DNA of 13,157 nt, taken from assembly GCA_002315235.1 (NCBI GenBank), contig DCGK01000064.1:1-13157 (forward strand). Direction: 5' to 3'. The first letter of the stretch is position 1, and each line of letters begins with the position of its first letter. The position numbers and the translations under genes are program-made. Below are positions 7,486-13,157 of the stretch, one piece after another. Under the pieces are notes generated by a model, which saw only the letters and a list, made by a program, of their open reading frames with translations, had not been told where the DNA came from and ran no database searches. This DNA comes from Ruminococcus sp. UBA1780 (GTDB lineage Bacteria > Bacillota > Clostridia > Oscillospirales > Ruminococcaceae).

Positions 7486-7597
7486 GCAGAGGCAATTCGA
7501 AGAATTGCATTCATTCAGCAGGAGGCTGAACGAATGCTGAACGAGAGGATATCCCCCGCCGCCTGCAGAGGCAGGGAATATCCTCTGTGTTGTTATA
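7486..7597. repeat. Structured 112-bp element, copy 1
   Basis: This is one of two related elements (the other is 9447-9557). In order: hairpin GCAATTC/GAATTGC (7492-7498, 7502-7508); hairpin 7507-7519 with 7525-7537, 12 pairs, one mismatch and a five-base loop; then a compound hairpin. The outer stem of the last is AGAGGATAT/ATATCCTCT (7544-7552, 7578-7586) and the inner stem CCTGC/GCAGG (7562-7566, 7571-7575), with a conserved CCCCGCCGCC strand between. The first and last blocks are nearly identical to copy 2 (about 21 of 23 and 45 of 52 bases), while the middle hairpin differs in sequence. Its right end overlaps the tatD stop codon. It could be a structured RNA, or a MITE-like or REP-like DNA repeat; strand is not determined. 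Confidence 0.65.
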
Positions 7598-8369
7598 TTT
7601 CAAAGAAATTTACAGCATTGTCAAAGGTTTTGTCGATTAGCTCCTGTACATCCATTTCCAGAACTTCTGCGGCTTTTTCAGCAGTTTTTGCAATCATTGA
7701 GCTGTCGCATCTTTTTCCTCTGAAAGGAACAGGTGCCATGTAAGGACAGTCAGTTTCAAGCATGAGTCTTTCAGCAGGAATGACCTTCAGGGCTTCAAGA
7801 GCTTTTTTAGCGTTATTGAATGTAAGAACACCCGTAAAGCTGATGTGAAGACCGAGACTGATAATTTCCCTGGCTGTTTCGGCAGAACCTGAGAAGCAGT
7901 GAACAACAGCCTTCTTCGGTCTGAGTTCTCTCAGAATATCCATTGTGTCCTTTGTAGCTTCGCGTGAATGAATTATAACCGGAAGGCCGGCTCTGTCAGC
8001 CAGCTTAAGCTGACTTGTGAATATTTCAATCTGTTTTTCCCTGTCGTAGCCTTCGTAGTGATAGTCAAGTCCTATTTCTCCCACAGCTTTGATTTTGCCG
8101 CGGTTTTCAGTAATAAGCTTTTCAAGCTTTTCTATATAGTCAGGTTCTGTGCTGTCGACACATTCAGGGTGAATTCCGGCAGCGCAGTAAACAAAATCAA
8201 ACTTTCTGCTCAGCTCAAGTGATTTAACGGAATCGCTGTAGTCAGAAACGGCAAGCATGATATTTCTGACACCGCTGTTTTCATGAATGTTTTTAATAAG
8301 CTCTTCTCTGTCTTCGTCAAATGCAGAATCAGTGTAATGAGAATGAGTATCAAAGATGTTTTTATACAT
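7593..8369 (-). CDS. tatD: TatD-family metal-dependent hydrolase
   Basis: A 258-residue single-domain TIM-barrel protein of normal TatD length. The metal ligands are all visible: His9 and His11 (THSH), Glu98 (GEIGLDYHY), His134 (PVIIHSREA), His157 (VVHCFSGS) and Asp207 (LETDCPY). PVPFRGKRCDSS (213-224) is the usual loop near the active site, with Lys/Arg in place of the commoner Arg-Asn. Family members are cytoplasmic Mg2+-dependent 3'-5' exonucleases acting on DNA, and some act as D-aminoacyl-tRNA deacylases; the role here is inferred from homology. The ATG follows GAAAGGA. It is 88 bases downstream of the LCP-like gene on the same strand, with a terminator-like hairpin between. No typical tatD neighbours (metG, rnmV, ksgA) are present. 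Confidence 0.93.
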   Translation of the reverse strand: MYKNIFDTHSHYTDSAFDEDREELIKNIHENSGVRNIMLAVSDYSDSVKSLELSRKFDFVYCAAGIHPECVDSTEPDYIEKLEKLITENRGKIKAVGEIGLDYHYEGYDREKQIEIFTSQLKLADRAGLPVIIHSREATKDTMDILRELRPKKAVVHCFSGSAETAREIISLGLHISFTGVLTFNNAKKALEALKVIPAERLMLETDCPYMAPVPFRGKRCDSSMIAKTAEKAAEVLEMDVQELIDKTFDNAVNFFEI

Positions 8370-8394
8370 AAGTAAATCCTTTCATTTTTCCATT

Positions 8395-8421
8395 AAAACG
8401 GCTGCCTTTCGGCAGCCGTTT
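8395..8421 (-). terminator. Intrinsic terminator after the LCP-like gene
   Basis: AAACGGCTGCC (8396-8406) and GGCAGCCGTTT (8411-8421) form an 11-bp perfect stem with a tetraloop (GAAA on the minus strand), followed leftward by TTTTAATGG. It lies 37 bases after the LCP-like stop and only about 25 bases before the tatD ATG. tatD must therefore rely on read-through or on a promoter overlapping this gap. Confidence 0.8.
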
Positions 8422-8430
8422 CCTTAAGTA

Positions 8431-8456
8431 ATATAGTGAAATGAAGTTCACTGTAT
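8431..8456. repeat. Small palindromic element, copy b
   Basis: ATATAGTGAA (8431-8440) pairs with TTCACTGTAT (8447-8456), 10 pairs with one wobble, around a six-base loop (ATGAAG). It lies between the LCP-like stop codon and its terminator and resembles the palindromes at 471-508 and 13119-13141. Confidence 0.5.
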
Positions 8457-8457
8457 T

Positions 8458-9306
8458 TTATCTGAGTCCTGAATCAGCCTTGAGCTGCTTCAGCGCGTTT
8501 TTGTCGAGAGTAAATCCCTGTTCAGTACCCTTTCCGGCAGGAACACGGTAAGTTGAAACAAATGAATTTGAACGGAAGATGTAGTCGATTGCGTCCTTCT
8601 GGTTGTCATAGTCAATTGAAGTTATGTCTGTTTCAACCATGTTGATAACCTTGTTGTATGTATAATCAAGGATGTCAGCGGCTCTTGAGCCTGATGTGCC
8701 TGAAACCATATCAGCGAAAAGATTGCCTGTTGCAACTGTACGGGCATCCTCGGCATATTTCGGGTTTGAGATGAGTTTGAGTATAAAATCCGAGTAGAGG
8801 TACTGTGTACCTTCGTTAAGACCTTTCAGTCCGTCAGGTACTGTAAAGCTTACACCGCCGAGGGAATCACAGATAACTGTAAGTGCTTCATCGTTAAGGT
8901 CCATATATCTGTCGATATCTGTTTCAAAGGTTTTTTCAACTGCCTTTGTGAGTTCGATGATGCCGCCTTTTTTGTATATATCCCCCATCTTTGTGCTGCC
9001 GCAGAGCATGTCATTTGAAACAGGGATAAATGTAAAGCTCTTGTTCATGGCAGAAGTTCTGAGAATCAGAAATGATGGCCTCAGACTTTTGTCATTTGGT
9101 GAATACGAAAACAGAAGAGTGGTTTCGTTTGCATCCGTAGGCTTGAAAATGTTGTTTTCGATGCCGCCGTTTGCGCCTGTTTTGTCAGTAACCATCCTGT
9201 TGTAGAGATTAAAAACAGGTATGCCGACAAGAAGAAGCGTTATAATCATACTTATGAGAAAAGGTATTGCAACGCTTTCTTTTTTTCTTTTTTTAAACAA
9301 TGTCAT
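8458..9306 (-). CDS. LCP (LytR-CpsA-Psr)-like membrane-anchored protein, catalytic residues missing
   Basis: A 282-residue protein with a basic start (MTLFKKRKKE), one membrane helix (about 12-34) and an extracytoplasmic domain. Residues 61-158 follow the LCP fold order. ETTLLFSYSP stands where TDTMML...NP is usual, FIPVSNDM (93-100) where VSIPRDT is usual, then IDRYMDLND and SLGGVSFTVPDGL (148-160), a very good match to the DALGGVDV-VP block. LCP enzymes attach teichoic acids and other glycopolymers to peptidoglycan. Here the acidic TDT, the Arg of PRD and the later Arg cluster (usual YVRYR; here DFILKLIS, 173-180) are absent, so transferase activity is doubtful. The start was set at 9306 because GGAGGA lies seven bases upstream; the frame stays open to 9456 but that extension lacks support. 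It precedes tatD on the same strand. Confidence 0.72.
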   Translation of the reverse strand: MTLFKKRKKESVAIPFLISMIITLLLVGIPVFNLYNRMVTDKTGANGGIENNIFKPTDANETTLLFSYSPNDKSLRPSFLILRTSAMNKSFTFIPVSNDMLCGSTKMGDIYKKGGIIELTKAVEKTFETDIDRYMDLNDEALTVICDSLGGVSFTVPDGLKGLNEGTQYLYSDFILKLISNPKYAEDARTVATGNLFADMVSGTSGSRAADILDYTYNKVINMVETDITSIDYDNQKDAIDYIFRSNSFVSTYRVPAGKGTEQGFTLDKNALKQLKADSGLR

Positions 9307-9446
9307 TGTATGTTCCTCCGGTTTCCTGGAAAATGCGTATTTTATTTGTAATTGCCGTACGGCTGTGTATATTTTCCGGCATTTCCCTTGTTCTGTTATT
9401 ATAAAATCAGTAAAAATAAATTTGCTCAGGGCTCTGTCTGGTAAAA

Positions 9447-9557
9447 GCAGAGGCAATTCTAAGAATTTCTTTTGTTTATCATGAGACTGAACTCATGATA
9501 AACGGGAGAATATCCCCGCCGCCCATAGAGGCACTGAATATCTTCTGTGTTGTTATA
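9447..9557. repeat. Structured 111-bp element, copy 2
   Basis: Same plan as 7486-7597. GCAGAGGCAATTC opens it. AATTC/GAATT forms a short hairpin (9455-9459, 9463-9467). GTTTATCATGAG (9474-9485) pairs perfectly with CTCATGATAAAC (9492-9503) around ACTGAA, replacing a quite different sequence in copy 1. The outer stem 9505-9513 with 9538-9546 has eight of nine positions paired (two wobbles) and encloses CCCCGCCGCC and GCC/GGC. It closes with CTGTGTTGTTATA, identical in both copies. It lies in the same orientation as copy 1, upstream of the LCP-like gene. No flanking target-site duplication is obvious. Confidence 0.65.
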
Positions 9558-9600
9558 ATGACTGCAGTGCGTATTGTACCTGTAGCAGACAGCACTTCGG

Positions 9601-9641
9601 CAGCTTTTCAACATCATGTTGAAAACTCTGTTGAAAAGCTG
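9601..9641. other. Strong hairpin with an alternative fold
   Basis: CAGCTTTTCAAC (9601-9612) pairs perfectly with GTTGAAAAGCTG (9630-9641). The loop holds a second GTTGAAAA (9618-9625), so TTTTCAACAT (9605-9614) can instead pair with ATGTTGAAAA (9616-9625). The two folds exclude each other. It lies about 60 bases past the SLOG stop and upstream of the LCP-like gene. No T run follows on either strand, so it is not a standard terminator. Confidence 0.5.
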
Positions 9642-9703
9642 AGGAGATAGTGTTTAAAACTTTACAAAGCAGATTCAAAGTAGTATAATATACCTTACGG
9701 GTG

Positions 9704-10243
9704 TTATACCAGTTCGAGCTGTTCGTATTTCATTTCGTAGTTTATGGAAGAAAGATCTGTTATGTCTGTTTTTCTTCCGAGTTTACGGGCGTAATTAATG
9801 GTCTGTCCTGTTCCGCTGCGGTAGTTGTTCACGAAAGCTATGAGCTTTTCGGCGTTGTCTACCATATAGCGGTTTCTTACTGCATAGCAGCTCCGGGTAT
9901 ATCCGGCAGATGTGCAGACAACCTTATCGGCCCGGTTTATTACAGATTCGTAGACGATTCTGTCTTCTTCAGGAAAATTATGTCCCTGGTTTTCAACGGG
10001 CTTCACACAGACAAGCGTTATATCAGGATGGATTTCTCTGAGTTCAAGAACTGTCTGAGCTGCCCAGAGATCAATTCCCCGTGCAACACCTGAAAGAAAT
10101 CGTGTGTATCCTTCGCTGATACTTTTTTCAATCTTTGATCTGAGAAGATTTTTTATAAATACAGTCTCAGCCCGGTCACATAAGCCTTTGCCGGGGAGCT
10201 TTTCCGGACGGTGCCCTGAAAAGCAAACGGTTTTGTCTGTCAA
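9704..10243 (-). CDS. SLOG-family protein (YpsA/DUF1273-like)
   Basis: With a TTG start at 10243 the protein has 179 residues, normal for this family. Landmarks are CFSGHRPEKL (7-16), the glycine-rich nucleotide-binding start of a Rossmann-like fold; FLSGVARGIDLWAAQTVLEL (49-68); and PVENQGHNFPEEDR (82-95). RNRYMVDNAEKLIAF (123-137) and RSGTGQTINYARKLG (142-156) complete the SLOG core. SLOG proteins are thought to bind nucleotide-derived ligands; Bacillus YpsA has been linked to cell division and stress, but no biochemical activity can be asserted. TTG was chosen because AGGGAG lies six bases upstream and homology starts at once. The in-frame ATG at 10303 would add 20 residues of AT-rich, unconserved sequence. 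It is divergent from alanine racemase and stands alone. Confidence 0.87.
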   Translation of the reverse strand: MTDKTVCFSGHRPEKLPGKGLCDRAETVFIKNLLRSKIEKSISEGYTRFLSGVARGIDLWAAQTVLELREIHPDITLVCVKPVENQGHNFPEEDRIVYESVINRADKVVCTSAGYTRSCYAVRNRYMVDNAEKLIAFVNNYRSGTGQTINYARKLGRKTDITDLSSINYEMKYEQLELV

Positions 10244-10356
10244 ATTAATTCTCCCTGAAATATATAAAGTATAAATGTAAAATATATAAATAGTATCTCT
10301 CAATACACTATTTTATCATAATCAAGCATAAATATCAAGACAAGGAGCGCATTCTT

Positions 10357-11481
10357 TTGAAAAATCATAAAAGAGCATGGGCCGGGATTAATCTGTCCGG
10401 GCTTGAAAAAAATATAAATACCATAAAAAACAGTCTTTCCGGCACCACGGAAATAATGGCTGTTGTCAAAGCGGATGCCTACGGACACGGTGAAACAGAG
10501 GTTGTGAACAAACTCTGCAGCATGGGAATTAAATATTTTGCAGTATCCAGTCTTGATGAAGCGATAAATGTAAGAAACATTACTTCTGACGGTGAAATAC
10601 TTATTCTCGGATATACACCTCCGGAATATGCGGATGAACTTATAAAATACAATATTATTCAGTGTATCGTATCTGAAGAACATGCAGCTGAACTCAGCAG
10701 AAACGCAGTTTCCCCTGTCAGATGCCATATAAAGCTTGATACAGGAATGGGCCGTATCGGTCTTAAATTCAGAACTGTTTCAGAATGTGCAGACTGTGCA
10801 CAGAGAATCACAGAGCTTGAAAATATCAGCGCAGAAGGACTGTTTACTCATTTTGCAGTTGCTGACTGTGATGACGATGAGAACATCAGATATACGGAAA
10901 ACCAGGCTGATTTCATCAAGTCGGTATACAATGAGCTTGCCGGCAGGGGCATTAAGCTGAGACATGTTCATTTTCTTAACAGTGCCGGTGCGGGCTATCA
11001 TTTTGATGAAGCAAGTACGCTTGCACGTATAGGTATTACCATGTACGGACTGTACCCTAACTATCCACTTCCTCTTCCGTATGAAATCTGTCCTGTTATG
11101 GAATTCAAAGCAGTCATTTCGTATGTAAAAACAGTTGAAAGCGGCGACTGCATCAGCTACGGAAGAACATATACAGCTGACGGAGAAAGAAAAATAGCGA
11201 CGATAACTGTAGGATATGCAGACGGTTATTCGAGGCTTCTTTCATCAAGGGGACAGGTTCTTTACAAGGGAAAGAGATGCAGCATAGTCGGCCGTGTATG
11301 CATGGATCAGACAATGATAGATGTTACAGGAACAGATGCTGCGCCGGGAGATACAGTAACGCTTATCGGCCGTGACGGTGACGATGAGATAACAGCTGAT
11401 GAGCTTGCTTCATGGTACGGAACAATCGGATATGAGGTTGTATGCGGCATTTCAAAGCGTGTCCCGAGAATATACAGATAA
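10357..11481 (+). CDS. alr: Alanine racemase
   Basis: A 374-residue PLP enzyme of fold type III that interconverts L- and D-alanine, supplying D-Ala for peptidoglycan stem peptides in the cytoplasm. Lys38 in VVKADAYGHG forms the PLP aldimine. Tyr268 in ISYGRTY is the opposing catalytic base. Lys126 (HIKLDTGMGRIG) corresponds to the carbamylated lysine of Geobacillus Alr and Arg133 to its PLP-pyridine arginine. Met316 in VGRVCMDQTMIDVT is the usual substrate-site residue. The N-terminal barrel is about residues 8-240 and the C-terminal beta domain 245-374. Translation starts at a TTG (10357) nine bases after AAGGAG; homology begins within a few residues, so this start is well supported. It is divergent from the SLOG gene, with no clear promoter in the AT-rich gap. 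The family can be biosynthetic or catabolic; its solitary placement favours the biosynthetic role. Confidence 0.96.
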   Translation: MKNHKRAWAGINLSGLEKNINTIKNSLSGTTEIMAVVKADAYGHGETEVVNKLCSMGIKYFAVSSLDEAINVRNITSDGEILILGYTPPEYADELIKYNIIQCIVSEEHAAELSRNAVSPVRCHIKLDTGMGRIGLKFRTVSECADCAQRITELENISAEGLFTHFAVADCDDDENIRYTENQADFIKSVYNELAGRGIKLRHVHFLNSAGAGYHFDEASTLARIGITMYGLYPNYPLPLPYEICPVMEFKAVISYVKTVESGDCISYGRTYTADGERKIATITVGYADGYSRLLSSRGQVLYKGKRCSIVGRVCMDQTMIDVTGTDAAPGDTVTLIGRDGDDEITADELASWYGTIGYEVVCGISKRVPRIYR

Positions 11482-11493
11482 AAGGGAAAAACG

Positions 11494-11530
11494 GCAGGAA
11501 ATAACCCTGCGGCTCAGGTGTATTTCCTGT
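11494..11530 (+). terminator. Stem-loop after alanine racemase
   Basis: GCAGGAAATA (11494-11503) pairs with TATTTCCTGT (11521-11530), ending in one wobble. CCTG/CAGG (11506-11509, 11515-11518) forms an inner stem. A TTTTT run follows 10 bases later (11539-11543), too far for a textbook terminator, though the position 12 bases past the alr stop suits one. The compound outline resembles the 3' hairpin of the elements at 7486-7597 and 9447-9557. Confidence 0.45.
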
Positions 11531-11611
11531 AAATGTTGTTTTTCTGAAAAGAACAGTCGTATTCGACAAAAATACAGGTTCAGTATTTTCCAATTTCATA
11601 TTATATATCTA

Positions 11612-11640
11612 TTGATTTTAGCATAAGATTTTAATATAAT
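11612..11640 (+). promoter_or_regulatory. Promoter of the aspartate kinase gene
   Basis: TTGATT (11612-11617), 17 bases, then a perfect TATAAT (11635-11640). Transcription should begin near 11647, leaving a leader of about 55 bases with AAAGGAAG (11685-11692) eight bases before the ATG. The leader is far too short for a lysine riboswitch. Confidence 0.8.
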
Positions 11641-11675
11641 AATATAGTGGTTTTATGACTAAATTCAACTATATT
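11641..11675. promoter_or_regulatory. Perfect inverted repeat at the aspartate kinase transcription start
   Basis: AATATAGT (11641-11648) and ACTATATT (11668-11675) are exact complements 19 bases apart. They start immediately after the -10 box and lie over the expected start site. They could be an operator for an unknown regulator or a weak leader hairpin. The arms are AT-rich, so chance is not excluded. The ATAGT core recalls the small palindromic repeats of this window. Confidence 0.35.
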
Positions 11676-11700
11676 TTATCTTATAAAGGAAGTTTTAATT

Positions 11701-13029
11701 ATGGGCGTTAAAGTAGTAAAATTCGGCGGAAGCAGCCTTGCAGATGCCAACCAGTTCAGAAAAGTTGCAGACATCATTAAGTCAGATGAAAAGAGAAAGT
11801 TTGTTGTTCCTTCAGCACCTGGCAAGAGATTCAGCGACGATATCAAGGTTACAGACATGCTTTACAGCTGCTATGAGCTTGCAAAGAGCGGACAGAACAT
11901 AGCTGAACAGTTCGGAAAGATCAAGGAACGTTACAACGGAATTATCAGCGACCTCGGAATTTCACTCAGCCTCGACAAGGAATTTGATGAAATCGAATAC
12001 TGCCTTAAGGCAAAGAGCGGACGTGACTATGCTGCAAGCCGCGGTGAATACCTTAACGGTATTATCCTTGCTGCATATCTCGGATACGAATTTATCGACG
12101 CTGCTGAAGTTATCTTCTTTGATGACAACGGAACATTTATGCTTGACAAGACAATCGCTGCAGTACGCGAAAGAATTAAGAACGTTGAACACGCAGTAAT
12201 TCCGGGTTTCTACGGAATAACACTCAACGACACAATCAAGACATTCTCAAGAGGCGGTTCAGACGTAACAGGTTCAATTATCGCCCGTGCAGTACACGCT
12301 GAAATATATGAAAACTGGACAGACGTTTCAGGATTCCTTATTGCTGACCCGAGAATAGTTGACGGCGCAAAGGTAATCAGAACTATCACATACAAGGAAC
12401 TCAGAGAACTTTCATACATGGGTGCGACAGTTCTTCACGAAGATGCTATCTTCCCTGTAAGAACAGCAGGTATCCCGATTAACATCAGAAACACAAACGA
12501 ACCTTCGGCTCCTGGTACAATGATCGTTGCTGAGGACAATTCAGAAGAAATAAGCAAGACAACAATCACAGGTATTGCCGGCAAGAAGGGCTTCTGTGCT
12601 ATCAACATTGAAAAGTCAATGATGAACAGCGAAGTTGGTTTTGTAAAGAAGATTCTTGATATTCTCTACAAGAATGATCTTTCATTTGAACATATTCCTT
12701 CAGGTATTGATACAATGAGTATCGTTCTCAGCTCAGCATCTCTTGAAGGCAAGGAAGAATCAGTTATTTCACAGATCCGTAAGGAAGTAAATCCTGATCA
12801 TATTGAAGTTGAACACGGCATCGCACTTCTTGCAGTCGTTGGTCACGGCATGTACAAGACAAGAGGTACAGCTGCAAGAGTATTTGCTGCACTTTCACAC
12901 GCAAGAATCAACATCAAGATGATTGACCAGGGTTCAAGCGAACTTAACATTATCGTTGGTATCGGCGAAAGTGATTTTGAAGACGCTATCAGATGCATCT
13001 ACAGCGTATTCGTTGATTCAGCAGAATAA
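11701..13029 (+). CDS. lysC: Aspartate kinase
   Basis: A 442-residue monofunctional aspartokinase that phosphorylates L-aspartate, the first step toward lysine/diaminopimelate, threonine and methionine. The kinase domain starts with KFGGSSLA (7-14) and continues with VVPSAPGKRFSDDIKVTD (35-52), RGEYLNG (114-120) and FSRGGSDVTGSIIARA (182-197). Asp208 and DPRIVDGAKVI (216-226) follow, then LSYMGATVLHEDAIFPV (237-253). Two ACT domains follow, about 287-350 and 375-440, the usual site of feedback inhibition by lysine or threonine. Which effector acts cannot be told. The gene has its own strong promoter and terminator, so it is monocistronic. Its codon use differs from its neighbours, with a marked preference for AAG lysine and for CTC/CTT leucine. 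Together with the promoter this suggests high expression. The symbol lysC is by function; paralogues may exist elsewhere. Confidence 0.95.
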   Translation: MGVKVVKFGGSSLADANQFRKVADIIKSDEKRKFVVPSAPGKRFSDDIKVTDMLYSCYELAKSGQNIAEQFGKIKERYNGIISDLGISLSLDKEFDEIEYCLKAKSGRDYAASRGEYLNGIILAAYLGYEFIDAAEVIFFDDNGTFMLDKTIAAVRERIKNVEHAVIPGFYGITLNDTIKTFSRGGSDVTGSIIARAVHAEIYENWTDVSGFLIADPRIVDGAKVIRTITYKELRELSYMGATVLHEDAIFPVRTAGIPINIRNTNEPSAPGTMIVAEDNSEEISKTTITGIAGKKGFCAINIEKSMMNSEVGFVKKILDILYKNDLSFEHIPSGIDTMSIVLSSASLEGKEESVISQIRKEVNPDHIEVEHGIALLAVVGHGMYKTRGTAARVFAALSHARINIKMIDQGSSELNIIVGIGESDFEDAIRCIYSVFVDSAE

Positions 13030-13060
13030 TTTTATACATAACGGATATATTATCGTAAAA

Positions 13061-13097
13061 GACTCCGGCTTCCTGGTATCAGAGGCCGGAGTTTTTT
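13061..13097 (+). terminator. Intrinsic terminator of aspartate kinase
   Basis: ACTCCGGC (13062-13069) pairs with GCCGGAGT (13085-13092). Inner pairs continue toward a GTAT loop, and the stem is followed by an uninterrupted T run to 13097. It begins about 30 bases after the stop codon and is a textbook rho-independent terminator. Confidence 0.93.
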
Positions 13098-13118
13098 CAG
13101 GAAGCACAGAGTAATAAC

Positions 13119-13141
13119 TATAGTAAACGAAGTTTATTGTA
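13119..13141. repeat. Small palindromic element, copy c
   Basis: TATAGTAAAC (13119-13128), loop GAA, GTTTATTGTA (13132-13141): 10 pairs counting two G-U wobbles. It lies 22 bases past the aspartate kinase terminator and shares the TATAGTRAAC arm with copies at 471-508 and 8431-8456. Confidence 0.5.
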
Positions 13142-13157
13142 AACGCATTAAATAAAT

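Larger units (their letters stand above)
9307..9703. other. Gene-free interval between two leftward genes
   Basis: Nearly 400 bases without a supported gene. From left to right it holds the LCP-like gene's ribosome binding site, a TATAAT on the minus strand at 9403-9398 with no good -35 (a weak promoter candidate for the LCP-like gene), element copy 2 (9447-9557) and a strong long hairpin (9601-9641). An imperfect hairpin (9683-9709, GTATAA/TTATAC) overlaps the stop of the SLOG gene. No clear U-tailed terminator for the SLOG gene is visible. Confidence 0.5.

Noticed and set aside
9307..9456. Fifty-codon in-frame extension at the start of the LCP-like gene
   Set aside because: No ribosome binding site at 9456, atypical composition, and a GGAGGA correctly spaced before the ATG at 9306, which is followed at once by a typical basic-plus-hydrophobic anchor.
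7486..9557. CRISPR array or recent tandem duplication as explanation of the two similar elements
   Set aside because: There are only two copies, nearly 2 kb apart with genes between them, with internal hairpins and no spacer-like periodicity or cas genes.
10244..10303. Twenty-codon extension of the SLOG gene to an upstream ATG
   Set aside because: It translates AT-rich intergenic DNA, while the TTG at 10243 has a well-spaced AGGGAG and begins the conserved domain immediately.
10300..10728. Antisense open frame over alanine racemase
   Set aside because: It is the complement of conserved alr coding sequence, and its product is a Cys/Tyr/Phe-rich string with no domain.
11482..11700. Lysine riboswitch ahead of aspartate kinase
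   Set aside because: The predicted transcript start leaves only about 55 leader bases and the conserved lysine-riboswitch core is not seen upstream either.

Overview
The window reads as chromosome of a low-GC Gram-positive anaerobe of the Clostridia, most likely a Ruminococcus-like member of the Oscillospiraceae. This is inferred from the AT-rich intergenic DNA, strong AGGAGG-type ribosome binding sites, consensus sigma-A promoters, several TTG starts and the protein families present. No phage, transposase, CRISPR, tRNA or rRNA gene is visible.

Layout. Positions 1-560 are mostly non-coding. They hold a probable leftward promoter, a stem-loop that could attenuate it, and what looks like the first codons of a gene running off the left edge. 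Positions 561-4596 (minus strand) form a three-gene operon, marR then two half-ABC exporters. Its promoter overlaps a perfect 17-bp palindrome that is the probable MarR operator. The two exporters have complementary asymmetric ATP sites, as expected of a heterodimeric drug or peptide exporter. Facing away from it, 4793-7442 (plus strand) is a second tight operon: an unrecognised 152-aa protein, an aromatic-acid-exporter-family membrane protein and a CPA-type cation:proton antiporter. Together the two units look like an efflux and ion-homeostasis island.

The right half is housekeeping: TatD-family metal-dependent hydrolase (minus), a membrane-anchored LCP-like protein that seems to lack the catalytic arginines of its family (minus), a YpsA/DUF1273-like SLOG protein (minus), alanine racemase (plus) and aspartate kinase (plus). 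Alanine racemase makes D-Ala for peptidoglycan. Aspartate kinase opens the pathway to diaminopimelate/lysine, threonine and methionine. The LCP-like protein is also envelope-related, so this part has a cell-wall flavour, though no operon joins these genes.

The least explained signals are non-coding. Two copies of an approximately 111-bp structured element (7486-7597 and 9447-9557) share conserved ends, while the central hairpin has different sequence and keeps its pairing. A smaller palindrome family (TATAGTRAAC-like) sits beside three intrinsic terminators. A pair of mutually exclusive hairpins lies at 9601-9641.
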